64,000 nucleotides of DNA from Siphonodentalium dalli (GCA_032622095.1 CP136065.1:26607141-26671140), one strand, 5' to 3'; counted from the stretch's first letter, positions 34,528 through 45,100 are shown. Numbers and translations are program-made. Notes: a model not told the origin generated them from the letters alone.

Positions 34528-34566
34528 GTCGCTTCGCTTCCGCGGCTTCGCCGCGGGAGAGCGGGC
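34528..34566. repeat. GC-rich hairpin
   Basis: CCGCGGCTTCGCCGCGG is a perfect 7-bp stem with a 3-base loop, preceded by GGTCGCTTCGCTT and followed by GAGAGCGGGCAC. It is strikingly GC-rich in AT-rich surroundings and may be the terminal hairpin of a repeat, but no element could be outlined. Confidence 0.6.
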
Positions 34567-34926
34567 ACTATTACATAGTTGTAAGCGATAATGAGACTCA
34601 TTAACGTTTATTTGCGACAGATTTACAAATAAATTTTCTGGTTATTTCTCTGTTAACAGTATTCAATATTGTTCGTTAGCTAAACAAACACGCGTTTTTA
34701 GACCAGAAAATATTCGAAATTTGATCAATATTAATCGATAGAAGAAGTTCCGGACAATGGTCTTCGAATCATATCTAATATTTTATACACTGGTAACTAT
34801 ATAAAACATGTTTACACAGAGATACACCACCTTTAACTTAATATTGATCATTTCCTAATGGAACTACTGCCAATGACTATTTGGTATAAAAAGGGTTAAC
34901 TAGCAAACTCTATGGTCGGATTCTCC
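34567..34926. other. Unassigned DNA
   Basis: AT-rich, with no gene or repeat recognised. Confidence 0.4.
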
Positions 34927-35128
34927 ATCTCTGGTTTAATGGTTCACGGAAACCTCTAGGTTTAAACCGCCGTATGACAGTTACCCGCGGAGTGTAAATC
35001 CAAGACAACAGGTCGTCATCTCTGGTTTAATCCTGGTTCACGGAAACCTCTAGGTTTAAACCGCCGTTCAACAGTTAATTGCGTAGTTTAAACCCAAGAC
35101 AACAGGTCGTTATCTCTGGTTTAAACAT
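34927..35128. repeat. About 92-bp tandem repeat, two units plus a partial third
   Basis: Each unit runs from CTCTGGTTTAA through GGTTCACGGAAACCTCTAGG, TTTAAACCGCCGT and CAAGACAACAGGTCGT. The units begin at about 34929, 35020 and 35114. GGTTTAAACC-like pieces give self-complementarity. Confidence 0.88.
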
Positions 35129-36504
35129 GTCCAGTCAGAACCAAGGTTTATCAATAGTCTTTCCATATCGTCGAGCTAAATAATCGTGCTTGGTTAATAC
35201 GGACCACCGCGTTCTATCGATAGCGAAAATCAATCTTTACAATGGGCATGTTTTGATCAGAAATTTATAAGCGAGAATCGCTAACACAAGTAAAGTGTGC
35301 AAGGAAAAGTTTTTTTGTAAATTGCGATAATATTTTTCCGTTTTATAATCTTAAACTGGCAACTAAACCATATTATTCGAAGGTCCACCTTTATGAAGGC
35401 TAGATCTGAAAAGACGAACCCTATTTTCTGGACCGCGGCTTACATGGGTGGAGCTGTACATAATATCGATTGACGGCGCGTCTATAATGAAAGGGTGGGG
35501 GCTGGGTATTAGAATGACACAATTTATTCATTCTCACACGAGGATTGTTATAAGCGTGTACTTGCTCGCACCAATTGAGGGTGGACCATTAACATGTTTA
35601 CCGGCTTGGTAGTTGACCGCCTGTCAACTTTGTATAGTTTGATTGCACGTTCATCTCACCGAATCGACCAGCCACTGAACACCCACTTAGACCCGGTTTG
35701 GCTAGGTCGTCAATGCAGGTTTTAACTTGAGATGAAGATTCTGTCTTATTTGTTACCACACTTCTGTTGACGAATCGTTGAATGGGTGCGTTGATACCCT
35801 ACTCCCATCGGGCGTTACTGTGGCGTTACATACAATGTAATTTAATAGCCATCGATGGCAAATTCAGCTTACGAGATTCTGATGAACTTCGTATCTCTAA
35901 TTTAAATTCTCATAATGAAAGCATGATAAAATCGTTATAGGACTCATGGTTGGTGCCTCGCCCAATAATAATCTAACTTCGCGTCATGAGACATCGTATC
36001 CAGCAACGAATCGCCCTGTAAATTATAACATGTTTTATCAGTGACATGGACTGTGCGCAAGTCTTAAGCTAACGATGATCTATATATGCGTCAATTGGCT
36101 TTGTCACGAAGCTGAAGTGATCCGGTTTCAATCAAAGCATGTGCTTGTCGACATTCCTTGGTGCATGAGTTGGCTGTCGTTTAATATATTTGTTCGGCGG
36201 AAAATGTTTTGGCCAACACGTTAATACCTCTAGTCTTAAACGACAATACAACGACAATACTCAGTCACGACAGTGTCACGAAACGCCGTTTGTGGAATAG
36301 ATTTACACTATACTACATCACGTTTAAGATGTATAGGTTTATACAACATACAGCGTACCAGTATGGTGCAATGTGTATTTGGGCACATACATGTACCTGT
36401 AAATATCCTGTCCTCAAATGCTGTATGCTCACGTTCAATGATTTGACTCTAGGTCTCTCAGACATGTTGTCCCACAATGAATACCAATCCCGGGTCAATT
36501 TACA
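35129..36504. other. Unassigned DNA
   Basis: A 101-codon open frame at 36209-36514 (+) has no recognisable domain. No element was recognised. Confidence 0.4.
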
Positions 36505-36600
36505 GTTGGTTTAAGATCGACACTCTTGTCCGTTCATTCGTACCTTATTTGGTGGTTTAAGATCGACACTCTTTGTCCGTTCATTCGTACCTTATTTAGG
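36505..36600. repeat. About 50-bp direct duplication
   Basis: GGTTTAAGATCGACACTC(T)T then TGTCCGTTCATTCGTACC and TTATTT occurs twice in a row with one base difference. Confidence 0.93.
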
Positions 36601-37120
36601 AATTATTTCTCGGGGTCAGTAATACCGAGGATCTGTATGTCTAGCCGTGTTAATTTGGCAATCTGGAGGGGAAGACATTTTGGTGGTCGATATTGTGTGA
36701 TAATTATCTATAAGATCGATTTCATTGTGGCCTGATTGCATATATATACACCAGAAGCGAGCGGTACAGAGCGAGATTAATATGGGCAGATGGAACGCAA
36801 CCTAGATCGATTGGCGATTATAAATTCACAACACACTTGCTTAATATAATTCGGACCAGTCAGAACGGGAACGTAGTTATGTGGACAGCATGCAAATCAG
36901 AGGCGGATTGTTCTACAGCTCTTGAGATACGGCCTTATAGTATCATATCGTCGATTAATCTTGATAGTTATGTCTCGAGTGCTATTTCGAATGTAATTTG
37001 TACCTTCTTCAATATTCCTTCCTGAAAGATGCTACCGTGCAGGTGGATTTTTGTTGTTGTTGAATCAGCTATCCCTTCTCGAGGACGAACAAGTGCATCG
37101 CACAGAATATCCAGCCTCAA
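36601..37120. other. Unassigned DNA
   Basis: No gene or repeat was recognised. Confidence 0.4.
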
Positions 37121-37124
37121 TTCC

Positions 37125-37275
37125 CGAAAAGCCGCACATTATCTGCTTATAATAGAACTTGTACTGTGTTAGGTAGATAATCTGCTTAGAATGGCCTCAT
37201 TATGAGTCAATAATCACATTATGTACCCATTTTACATTATATGTCGATTATTTGCGCGAGGATATGTTAGGCGGC
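37125..37275 (-). repeat. Truncated family G arm
   Basis: CGCACATTATCTGCTTATAA, GTAGATAATCTGCTTAGAAT, CCTCATTATGAGTC, then a jump to AATAATCACATTATG and ATATGTCGATTATTTGCGCG. It matches the minus orientation of the arm at 24470-24828 with the middle deleted. Confidence 0.75.
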
Positions 37276-37589
37276 TTTTCGCTGACGTTTGCTACTTTTC
37301 TGAGCTGGTTTCATTTCGAAAGATGTCGTACGTAAACCAGAGATCACCGGACACATCCTCTTGTGTATATAAATATCCCAATTGTGGTGCACGAATTTAC
37401 CAAAGGTCATTCAAATCCGATCAAAGATGTCGGAGATACATGGAGGGGTGTATATGTTAAAGTATAATTTTGATAACGTTAGAAGAAATGAATGGACAAC
37501 ATATGTATATTACATGTCGATATTTCTCCTTTCGTCATTCTGTCCCATGATCATACTAAAGATAATTCAAACATAACCATGTTTCGCTT
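37276..37589. other. Unassigned DNA
   Basis: A 79-codon frame at 37221-37460 (+) starts inside the truncated family G arm and shows no motif. Nothing else was recognised. Confidence 0.4.
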
Positions 37590-37975
37590 CAATGGCTGTG
37601 TGGTATTGACGCCGGACTCTTGAGTCGCAATGCGCGCTCACCGTCACTGGCCGGGATTCAAATCAGACCCAATCCAAAAACAAATCTGCACTGTCTCAAA
37701 AACCCAAGCAGCGTTTAAAAATCGGCACATTGCGTGTTATTTGGTCCCAGGCATGAATGTGCAAAGGGCAACGCTCGGAATGTTTCGGAGACAAGTACAT
37801 ATCACATGCTTTGTGTATACTATCTACAATATAACCAATGATGGCTGAGATACATAAATCCAAATTGCATGTTCACTCTAAAGGACATAACTCTGACAAA
37901 TGAATGAAGGAAATCCATGCCAAAATCCGACCTATTATGACAAAGTTGTTACGGACGGACGGACGGACGCACGGA
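37590..37975 (+). mobile_element. SINE-like repeat with possible tRNA-derived head and (ACGG)n tail
   Basis: The left part, GGTATTGACGCCGGACTCTT to GGGATTCAAATCAGACC, loosely resembles RNA polymerase III A- and B-box spacing (B-box-like GGATTCAAATC). Further right, AAAGGACATAACTCTGAC and AAATCCATGCCAAAATCC precede ACGGACGGACGGACGCACGG. A similar ending is familiar from mollusc dispersed repeats. The head could be chance, and the two parts may belong to different repeats. Confidence 0.4.
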
Positions 37976-38029
37976 ATCGTTTAGCTATCGAAACGCCATA
38001 TCCGTTACCCGAATTATATCCATATTGAT

Positions 38030-38168
38030 CGTTCTTATATTCTTTAACAATTCTATCATTTTTGTAATTTTTCTTATATTCTTTAACAATTTTATCATTT
38101 TTTTTTGTATCATTTTTTCTTACATTCATTATCATTTTTTATCATTTTTTCTTACATTCTTTACCATT
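38030..38168. repeat. AT-rich imperfect tandem repeat related to the family A spacer
   Basis: Repeated TTCTTATATTCTTTAACAA and TTTTATCATTTTTTCTTACA segments in four to five irregular units. The same words form the spacer between the hairpins of the family A MITE copies at 2.7 and 47.1 kb. Confidence 0.75.
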
Positions 38169-38445
38169 TATTTTTTCTGAGACGATGGAAACAGAGGAAA
38201 CATTCCCTAACAATATTAAGACTCAGGAGCAATTTTATTTCAAGTTGATTCAGTGAAAACATCACGAAACAAACTGGGACAGTGGTTACACTATATATTT
38301 TTTCTGAGATGATGGTAACAAGAGGAAACAGAGGAAACAAACCATTCCCTAACACTATTAAGACTCAGGAGCAATTTTATTTAAACTTGATTCAGTGAAA
38401 ACATCACGAAACATACTGGGACAGTGGTTACACTGTATATATTTT
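38168..38445 (-). repeat. Two inverted units of a roughly 130-140-bp repeat next to the Penelope-like element
   Basis: Each unit reads, on the plus strand, TTTTTCTGAGA(C/T)GATGG, AACATTCCCTAACAATATT, AAGACTCAGGAGCAATTTT, GATTCAGTGAAAACATCACG, AAACTGGGACAGTGGTTACA. They are the reverse complement of the four units that follow at 38468-38965. Confidence 0.9.
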
Positions 38446-38467
38446 TTATTTTTTTTTATTTTTTTAG

Positions 38468-38965
38468 ATAAAATTGCTCCTGGGTCTTAATATTGTCAGG
38501 GAATGGTTTGTTTCCTCTGTTTCCTGTGTCTCAGAAAAAAATAATATATATAGTCTAACCACTGTCCCAGTTTGTTTCGTGATGTTTCCACTGATTCAAC
38601 TTGAAATACAATTGCTCCTGGGTCTTAATGTTGTTAGGGAATGGTTTGTTTCCTCTGTTTGCATCGTCTCAGAAAAAAATAAAAATATATATATAGTCTA
38701 ACCACTGTCCCAGTTTGTTTCGTGATGTTTCCACTTAATCAACTTGAAATAAAATTGCTCCTGAGTCTTAATATTGTTAGGGAATGGTTTGTTTCCTTTG
38801 TTTCTATCGTCTCAGAAGAAAAAAAATATATATAACCACTGTCCCAGTTTGTTTCGTGATGTTTCAACTGAATCAACTTGAAATAAAATTGCTTAGGAAT
38901 CTTAATATTGTTAGGGAATGGTTTATTTCCTCTGTTTCCTCTGTTTCCATCGTCTCAGAAAATAT
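38468..38965 (+). repeat. Four direct units of the same repeat, leading into the Penelope-like ORF
   Basis: The units start near 38471, 38611, 38751 and 38885 with AAATTGCTCCTG-type sequence and share CTTAATATTGTTAGGGAATG, TTTCCTCTGTTTCC, GTCTCAGAAAAAAA and CACTGTCCCAGTTTGTTTCG. The last unit breaks off at TCGTCTCAGAAAATATTT, where Penelope-like coding sequence begins. Together with the two inverted units upstream they form a large foldback. Penelope-like elements often carry terminal repeats in direct or inverted arrangement (pLTRs), so these may be such repeats; that is an inference. Confidence 0.88.
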
Positions 38966-40015
38966 TTAAAAAACAAAATCAAACTCAAAGAATCAATATC
39001 GCAAACCAGCATTGATTTCCTTGATTTAACAATATTTAAGGGCCCACAATTTACATCATGCAACATTTTAGATACAAAACTTTTTACGAAACCAACGGAC
39101 TCTCACCAGCTTCTTCATCGTAAATCTTTCCATCCGCCGAAACTTTTCAATGGATTGATTAAATCTCAAATCATTCGATACCACCGGAACTGCACGAACA
39201 GAAGCGACCTAAATCAAGCTTGTTCAGTGCTGTTCCAGGCTTTACGACCGCGCGGCTACTCTAGTAGATTACTGCGCCAAGTAAAGTCCGAAACTCTCAG
39301 AGAATTGGAATCGTTACGCCATGACCCAACATCGACTGAGCCAACAAGGATACGGCACAACCAGCCGGTGTTGGGTAATGGTTCAGCCTCATTTTGTCAC
39401 AAAAAACGATGTTACATCAATACAATAGGATATATCAATACTAGTAACACTTTCACCAGCGAACAAACACGCATATCGTATCAAATGCATAGCGAACTTA
39501 ATTGTGATTCTAAAAATGTAATTTACTTAATCACATGCAAAAGATGCCGTATACAATATGTTGGACAAACAAAAACCTCTCTCAAAGTTAGAATGTCTAA
39601 TCATCTTTCCAGTGTTCGCAAAAAACTCGACATGCAAATTTCCGATCATTTCAACTCATCTAATCATGCCATTAAATCCCATTTCAGCTTTCAGCCAATA
39701 GAACAGACACCAATTCTAGCCGACGAAGACCAAACCGATTCAATACGCCTAGAACGCGAAAATCATTGGATGGGCGTACTTAAAACATATCTTCCGTTCG
39801 GACTTAACATTGACTACAAAGGTGTTTCTCGAAATTTCTTGTGCTTTCCTCTGATCTACAATCGTAGAAATGTTGAAATCGCAAACATTTTCAGAAAAAA
39901 CTTTGCATTATTAAACACTAAATTGACCGAGCCTCTCGACAAACGGGTTATTATTGCCTACAAGAAAAATCCCAGTTTGAGAGATATGCTCGTTCGATCT
40001 AGACTCAGACCTTGA
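38918..40015 (+). CDS. Penelope-like retroelement protein, C-terminal part: RT end plus GIY-YIG endonuclease
   Basis: Open frame of 365 codons. Residues 1 to about 15 come from the neighbouring repeat; homology starts after that. FLDLTIFKG (34-42) and LDTKLFTKPTDSHQLLHRKS (from 51) followed by FHPPKLFNGLIKSQIIRYHR are the conserved end of Penelope-like reverse transcriptases. A cysteine region (C160, C165, C196, C207, C210) leads into the endonuclease: IYLITC (202-207), YVGQT (214-218), R225, H229 and RLERENHWM with Glu281, matching the GIY-YIG nuclease fold with Tyr, Arg and Glu catalytic positions. The RT palm with its catalytic aspartates is missing, so the copy is 5' truncated. The absence of any frameshift over 350 codons means it is young. 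Without RT it cannot move alone. Its start codon is fortuitous. Confidence 0.93.
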   Translation: MVYFLCFLCFHRLRKYLKNKIKLKESISQTSIDFLDLTIFKGPQFTSCNILDTKLFTKPTDSHQLLHRKSFHPPKLFNGLIKSQIIRYHRNCTNRSDLNQACSVLFQALRPRGYSSRLLRQVKSETLRELESLRHDPTSTEPTRIRHNQPVLGNGSASFCHKKRCYINTIGYINTSNTFTSEQTRISYQMHSELNCDSKNVIYLITCKRCRIQYVGQTKTSLKVRMSNHLSSVRKKLDMQISDHFNSSNHAIKSHFSFQPIEQTPILADEDQTDSIRLERENHWMGVLKTYLPFGLNIDYKGVSRNFLCFPLIYNRRNVEIANIFRKNFALLNTKLTEPLDKRVIIAYKKNPSLRDMLVRSRLRP

Positions 40016-40089
40016 TTAACACGCAGTTCAATTTGCTTTTTAGCAATTTCAACATCATTATCCTTTGTTTGTGCTCAACACAATACTTT
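40016..40089 (+). other. Short 3' region of the Penelope-like element
   Basis: Begins right after the stop codon with AACACGCAGTTCAATTTGC and ends where sequence shared with the Helitron cluster begins. No polyadenylation signal is evident. Confidence 0.4.
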
Positions 40090-40961
40090 ATGTCAATAGG
40101 CATAAACCTATTAATTTGCCCGTGCGATGTGACCTTGACCTTGACATCGGGTCATTTCAAGGTCAAACGCCCGAATATCACGGGATTTCGATGAAACTTC
40201 GTATGTGGGGGTGCTTTCGTATGGGGAATCTCATAAGCATATTCATTTGCCGTGCGACGTGACCTTGAAATCGGGTCAATTCAACGTCATATCGCCAATT
40301 TTGATGGGATTTCGACGAAATTTGATACGTGGGGTTACTTTTGTCCACTGAGTGTTTAGGACGGGTCGAGTCGTGACCCCGACCTGACCTTGACCTTCAA
40401 AAGTCAAATCGGGTAAAACCGGATGGATTTCGACGGGCACGTTTGTCGGGTACTTTTGTCCGGGCAGTGTTTTGAACAAATGGTGACCCCACTTGACCTT
40501 GACCTTCAAAATGGACAATTCAAGGTGTGTGTGTTCGCGATGAACTCGAAAACGGCCGACCCGATTTCGATGAAACTTGGTATGTGGTGGTATTTTCGGC
40601 CGGGGGTGACATGGGCCTATTAATTTGTCCGTGCGACGTGACCTTGACCTTTAAATCGGGTCAATTCAAGGTCAAATCGCCAATTTTGATGGTATTTCGA
40701 CGAAATTTTATACATAGGGTTACTTTTGTCCACTGGGTGTTTTGGACGGGTCAAATCGTGACCCCGACCTGACCTTGACCTTCAAAATGATAAATTCAAG
40801 GTCAAATCGGGTAAAACCGGATGGATTTCGACGGGTACTTTTGTCGGGTACTTTTGTTCGGGCAGTGTTTTGGACGGGTCAACTCGTGACCCCACTTGAC
40901 CTTGGCCTTAAAAATAGACAATTCAAGGTCAAAGTCCGGACGAAGTCGGGTCACCTTCTAG
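40090..40961 (+). mobile_element. Helitron-like element with repeated AGGTCA modules
   Basis: Several diverged units of about 100-140 bp follow one another: TGCGACGTGACCTTGACC, AATCGGGTCAATTCAAGG, TTGATGGGATTTCGACG, GGGGTTACTTTTGTCC, GTGTTTTGGACGGGTCA, CGTGACCCCGACCTGACC. The right end is TCCGGACGAAGTCGGG hairpin, TCACCTTCTAG, i.e. a CTAG end at 40958-40961, with the next element starting TC directly. The left end could not be identified. There are no Rep/helicase genes. Confidence 0.65.
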
Positions 40962-41578
40962 TCTATACCATATATTTTGAGACTTCGTATATATGTGTGT
41001 GGGTACTTCATAGAATCCAAAACGCGTGTAAAGATTGAGCTCAAACTTCCTATGTAAGTGTCAAATCACACCGACACGACCGTGGTCGCGGTTTAGAAAA
41101 GCTCAGAGCACCCGTTCTCCAATCTCAAATCACCACAAAGGCACGGCGTGGGTTAATCAAGTGATTATTTAATGAGCGTTTGTTTTTGACGCATCTCTAT
41201 AAAGAGCGTCTGTTTCCCATTCAACGTTATTAGCATCTGCAGAGTTATACGGGAACGTTGAGTGCTTGCCTATGCGGGGAGATTTATTGGAGCTCTTACA
41301 ACATCATTGTTATAGTATGTATGACACTTAGGTCAGGGCTTGGGGGGGGGTAGTTATAGGCATAATGCTTCTCAGAAATCCCGGTTACAAACCAACACTC
41401 ACAATTTCGTATTTACGCAAACGTTATCGCTCGAAATTTATTCCCTGCGAGCACGGATGGCGCGCTTTGTTTTTACAGTATATACCTTTGGTATATACCG
41501 AAATCATCCCAGATAATCACGAATATAGCATCAGATTTCTCCACAGATATACCGCTATAAAGCTACTGGAATCTGCCA
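40962..41578 (+). mobile_element. Helitron-like element start, truncated copy
   Basis: It starts TCTATACCATATATTTTGAG directly after the CTAG of the preceding element. It contains GGTACTTCATAGAATCC, AAAACGCGTGTAAAG, CACCGACACGACCGTGGTCG, AGCTCAGAGCACCCG, TATAAAGAGCGTCTG. The same sequence recurs with small changes from 41756. At about 41579 another TCTATACTATATATTTTGAG begins, so the 3' end of this copy is missing. Confidence 0.65.
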
Positions 41579-41755
41579 ATCTATACTATATATTTTGAGA
41601 ACTCCGTGTATTCGAGAGATAGCCCACACCCTCCGGACCTCAATGATATGATCGTGAATGAGTATTGATATACCCCACTAAACTTTGACAATTTGATCAT
41701 TTACATATCTCTCCTATATATTTTGATACAATCTATCTAATTTACATATCTCTCT

Positions 41756-43150
41756 TATCTATACTATATATTTTGAGACTTCGTATATGTGTGTGTGTGT
41801 GTGTGTGTGTACTTCATAGAATCCAAAACGCGTGTACAGATTGAGCTCAAACTTCCTATGTAAGTGTCAAATCACACCGACACGACCGTGGTCGCGGTTT
41901 AGAAAAGCTCAGAGCACCCGTTCTCCAATCTCAAATCACCGCAAAGGCACGGCGTGGGTTAATCAAGTGATTATTTAATGAGCGTTTGTTTTTGACGCAT
42001 CTCTATAAAGAGCGTCTGTTTGCCATTCAACGTTATTTGCATCTGCAGAGAGATATACGGAACATACATTAAATTTAAAAAACATTTGTTTCTGACCAAC
42101 CCTGCGAGCACGGATGGCGCGCTTTGTTTTTACAGTATATACTTATATACCGAAATCATCCCAGATAATCACGAATATAGCATCAGATTTCTCCCCAGAT
42201 ATACCGTTATAAAGCTACTGGAATCTGCCAATCTACGGGAAATTCCAGGGAATGCCGATTGAGCTCAAACTTGCTACCTACGGGAAGTGTCATATATATG
42301 AGTGTGTCCTTTATAGACTCGAACCGATTGAGCTCAAACTTGCTAAATAAGAAAATAGCCCCCAAGCCGTAAATATCAACAACAACGATATTGCTACCTA
42401 CGGGGAGCAACGTTATTAGCATCTGCAGAATTATGCAGAGAGAAAGTGCTTTCCTATTTTTAGAACGCAACACATGTTTACGTCGCGTTGGTGATTGAGG
42501 TTCACAACGGGGTTAATTGACTGTCCGCTCTTTGCGACGATGAGGTTCACGGCGGGGACTATTGACCAACACTCACAATTTCGTCTTTTGCATCAGATAT
42601 CAACACCTCGACCGATCGGGACGAAACTTGGTACGTGAGTGTAGTTTGACCAGGTGGTCGTCGCTGTCGTATTGGCGAGCCCGTGCGACGCCCGTGCAGC
42701 GCATGCGCAGACGAGATATCGGAAACGGGTGGAGCTATCGACTTGAAATTTGGTATGTGAATGTATCTTGCCCCGGGTACGAATTTTATCGGGTCGCCGA
42801 GCCCGTGCGATGCCAGATTCGCGCATGCGCAGACCAGATCTCGGAAACGGGTGGAGCTATCGACTTGAAATTTGGTTTTTGAGTAGCCCGGTCCTGTACG
42901 GGGTTACATTGAAAAACTAAAATTAATGGATCGACCAAAGCCATGGGACGAATGCCGCCAGTGGCGGGCTAACCTGAAAAACAAAATAATTAACTCATTG
43001 AAAAACAAAAAATTTAATTAAAATTTTCTTGTTTCTGACTATTGCCGAAATTTGTTGCAAATGCAGCACAAGTGTCTCGGAACCTGTTGCAATTGGTTTT
43101 TCGAACAAAGCCATGGGACGAATGCCGCCAGTGGCGGGCTAGCCTGCTAG
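41756..43150 (+). mobile_element. Helitron-like element, further copy with composite interior
   Basis: It begins A/TCTATACTATATATTTTG after an AT-rich spacer and has a (GT)n tract, then the same body as 40990-41240 and GCGAGCACGGATGGCGCGC. The interior includes a duplicated GGAAACGGGTGGAGCTATCG segment (42720 and 42843) with GCGCATGCGCAGAC. Sequence just before 43150 is GCCGCCAGTGGCGGGCTAGC followed by CTGCTAG, a hairpin plus CTAG end. Several fragments are probably fused; only the ends are secure. Confidence 0.55.
42720..42875. repeat. Direct repeat of about 60 bp within the Helitron cluster
   Basis: GCGCATGCGCAGAC(G/C)AGAT, (A/C)TCGGAAACGGGTGGAGC and TATCGACTTGAAATTTGG occurs at about 42700-42755 and 42822-42875. 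Confidence 0.85.
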
Positions 43151-43991
43151 TACTATATATTTTGAGACTTCCGTATATATATATATATATATGTGTATGT
43201 GTGTGGGTACTTCATAGAATCAAAAACGCGTGTACAGATTGAGCTCAAATTTCGTATATAAGTGTAAAATCCCACGGACACCGTCGTTGTCGCGTTTTGG
43301 AGAAGCTCAGAGCACCTCTTCTCCCATCCCAATCATCAAAATCACCGCAAACGCCACTTCGGGGGTTAAGGCATCAACAATCTTTATATTGACCTTATTC
43401 GGAGGTGTTAAGGATTAACGCTCTTTATTGCAATGGACGTGGCTAAACGACTGACCCCATGCGTCCGAAATACGGATGCGCGACGAACTGCAATTATCTC
43501 GATTAAAAAGGCAGAATTGATCTAAGCAGCGTTTGTTTACAATTCAACGCAACGCTATCGCTCGAAATAATATGCAGAGATATTTCACGACGGGATTAAT
43601 TGACTGTCCGCTCTTTTCGGGGAGACGGGTACCATGAATTAACTCATTGAAAAACAAACAATGCGTTGTCTGTCGTTCCTAGGAAGGGGGGATTTCATCG
43701 GGTCAATTCGGGGACTAATCTAGGAACGGGGATGTTGTCTGTCGTTCCTAGGAAGGGGAGATTTCATCGGGTCAATTTTTCCGCCAGAAACAAAAAATTC
43801 ATTTAAAAAATTAATTGGATTTCATCGGGTCAATTTTTCCGCCAGAAAAAGGCACAATTAACTCATTGAAAAACAAAGAATTAAATTAAATTAAATAAAA
43901 TTCAAAAAAACATAAATTAAATTTAAAAAACATTAAATTACAAATAATGATGTTTCTGACCAACCACGCCAGTGGCGGGCTAACCTGCTAG
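43151..43991 (+). mobile_element. Helitron-like element H1, complete, first copy
   Basis: It starts TACTATATATTTTGAGACTT (the usual leading TC is altered) right after a CTAG, and ends CACGCCAGTGGCGGGCTAAC then CTGCTAG at 43988-43991. The palindromic GCCAGTGGC just upstream of CTAG is the predicted terminal hairpin. The interior has GGGTACTTCATAGAATC, GAGCTCAAATTTCG, CGCTCTTTATTGC, and two copies of GTCGTTCCTAGGAAGGGG. No coding region. Confidence 0.75.
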
Positions 43992-44716
43992 TCTAATATA
44001 TATTTTGGGACTTCTGTTTGTCTGTTAGCGATGGCCGGGGAAACTGCCGGACGGATTTCGACCAAACTTCCTATCTAAGGGTAAAAACCCAGATGCAGTG
44101 TCGTCGCATTGCCTTTGAGAAGCTCCGAGCACCCATTCTCCATTCCCACTGCCGCCGTCTTGGAATTGTGGGGTTGGTCGCGTGATAGTTAAAGAGCGTT
44201 CGTATCCGCAGTGTCGTTGATAAAGAGCGTGTCTGTGTCCAGACATGAGCGTGTTGTGTCTGTGTCCAGACATGAGCGTGTTGTGTGATCCTTATATCTG
44301 TGTTCGTACTTAGGGGTTCCTAGGAATGGGGGAGATTTTCATCGGGTCAGTTTTTCGCCCGAGGTGACCTTCACCTTGAAACGGGTACCCACAAATGATA
44401 TATATGTATGTGTGTGTCCGTTATAGACTCGAAAACGGTCCTTCCGATTGAGTGCAAACTTGCTACCTAGGGGTACTTTTGTCCGGGAAGTCTCATGGAC
44501 CAGTCAAATTGTGACCCCGACCTGACCTTGACCTTCAAAATGGTCAATTCAAGGTCAACTCGGGTAAAACTGACGGATTTCGACGAAATTTGATACCTAG
44601 GGATACTTTTGTCCGGGGAGTGTTTGGACGGGTCAAATCGTGACTCCGACCTGACCTTGACCTTCAAAATGGTCAATTCAAGGTCAAAGCCCGGACGAAG
44701 TCGGGTCACCTGCTAG
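43992..44716 (+). mobile_element. Helitron-like element H2, complete, first copy
   Basis: The first bases, TCTAATATATATTTTGGGAC, follow the CTAG of H1 without a gap. Next come TTCTGTTTGTCTGTTAGCG and ATGGCCGGGGAAACTGCC. The right end is CCCGGACGAAGTCGGG (hairpin), TCACCTGCTAG at 44713-44716, then T. It contains two modules with TGACCTTGACCTTC and TTCAAGGTCAA. The same family as 23443-23716 and non-autonomous. The 725-bp length is conserved in the second copy at 45941-46665. Confidence 0.82.
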
Positions 44717-44890
44717 TCAGCTATATTTATTCAATCCATATATTGGATATTGAATATTACTATAATATAATTATTATTCAATAGTGCCGTATAGTCCGCA
44801 CATATATATTAGTTCGAAAAGGTCATAATTATGAATCTCTGGACTGTTTTAAACTCCGTTAAGAGTTAATAATGTCGTCGTTCAAGATTT
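44717..44890. other. Flank included in the tandem duplication
   Basis: AT-rich sequence (CAGCTATATTTATTCAATCC onwards) after the Helitron CTAG. Because it is duplicated too (46666-46838), the duplication was not simply a Helitron moving. Confidence 0.8.
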
Positions 44891-45100
44891 TAAAAACAAA
44901 AAATTAAATTAAAAAATTAAAAAAGCACAATTAACTCATTGAAAAACAAAATAATTAACTCATTGAAAAACAAAAAATTAAATTAAAATTGTCATGTTTC
45001 TGACTATTGCCGAAATTTGAAGTGTCTCGGAACCTGTTGCAATTGCTTTTTCGAACAAAGCCATGGGACGAATGCCGCCAGTTGCGAGCTAACCTGCTAG

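Larger units (their letters stand above)
42965..44890 (+). repeat. About 1.95-kb tandem duplication, first copy
   Basis: From AACAAAATAATTAACTCATT to TCGTCGTTCAAGATT the sequence recurs at 44925-46838 at an offset of about 1949-1950 bp. It contains the end of one Helitron-like element, two complete ones joined head to tail, and 174 bp of flank (44717-44890). The copies differ by a few substitutions and small indels (a GTTGCAAATGCAGCAC segment present near 43050 and absent near 45020; CGGGGGTTAAGG against CTGGGTTAAGG). Confidence 0.9.

Noticed and set aside
38168-38200. CTGAGACGATGGAAACAG near the Penelope-like element as a hammerhead ribozyme
   Set aside because: The CUGANGA spacing is wrong (CUGAGAC), and the stems do not form.
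38474-38969. Open frames repeating LNIVREWFVSS and VPVCFVMF as a repeat protein gene
   Set aside because: They are separate short frames across 140-bp DNA repeats with stops and AT tracts at each joint. They may be remnants of an RT but are not a gene as they stand.
40130-40960. Nuclear-receptor-regulated enhancer of a host gene
   Set aside because: The AGGTCA sites are part of every copy of a mobile element, and no gene is nearby, so a local enhancer cannot be argued from sequence alone.
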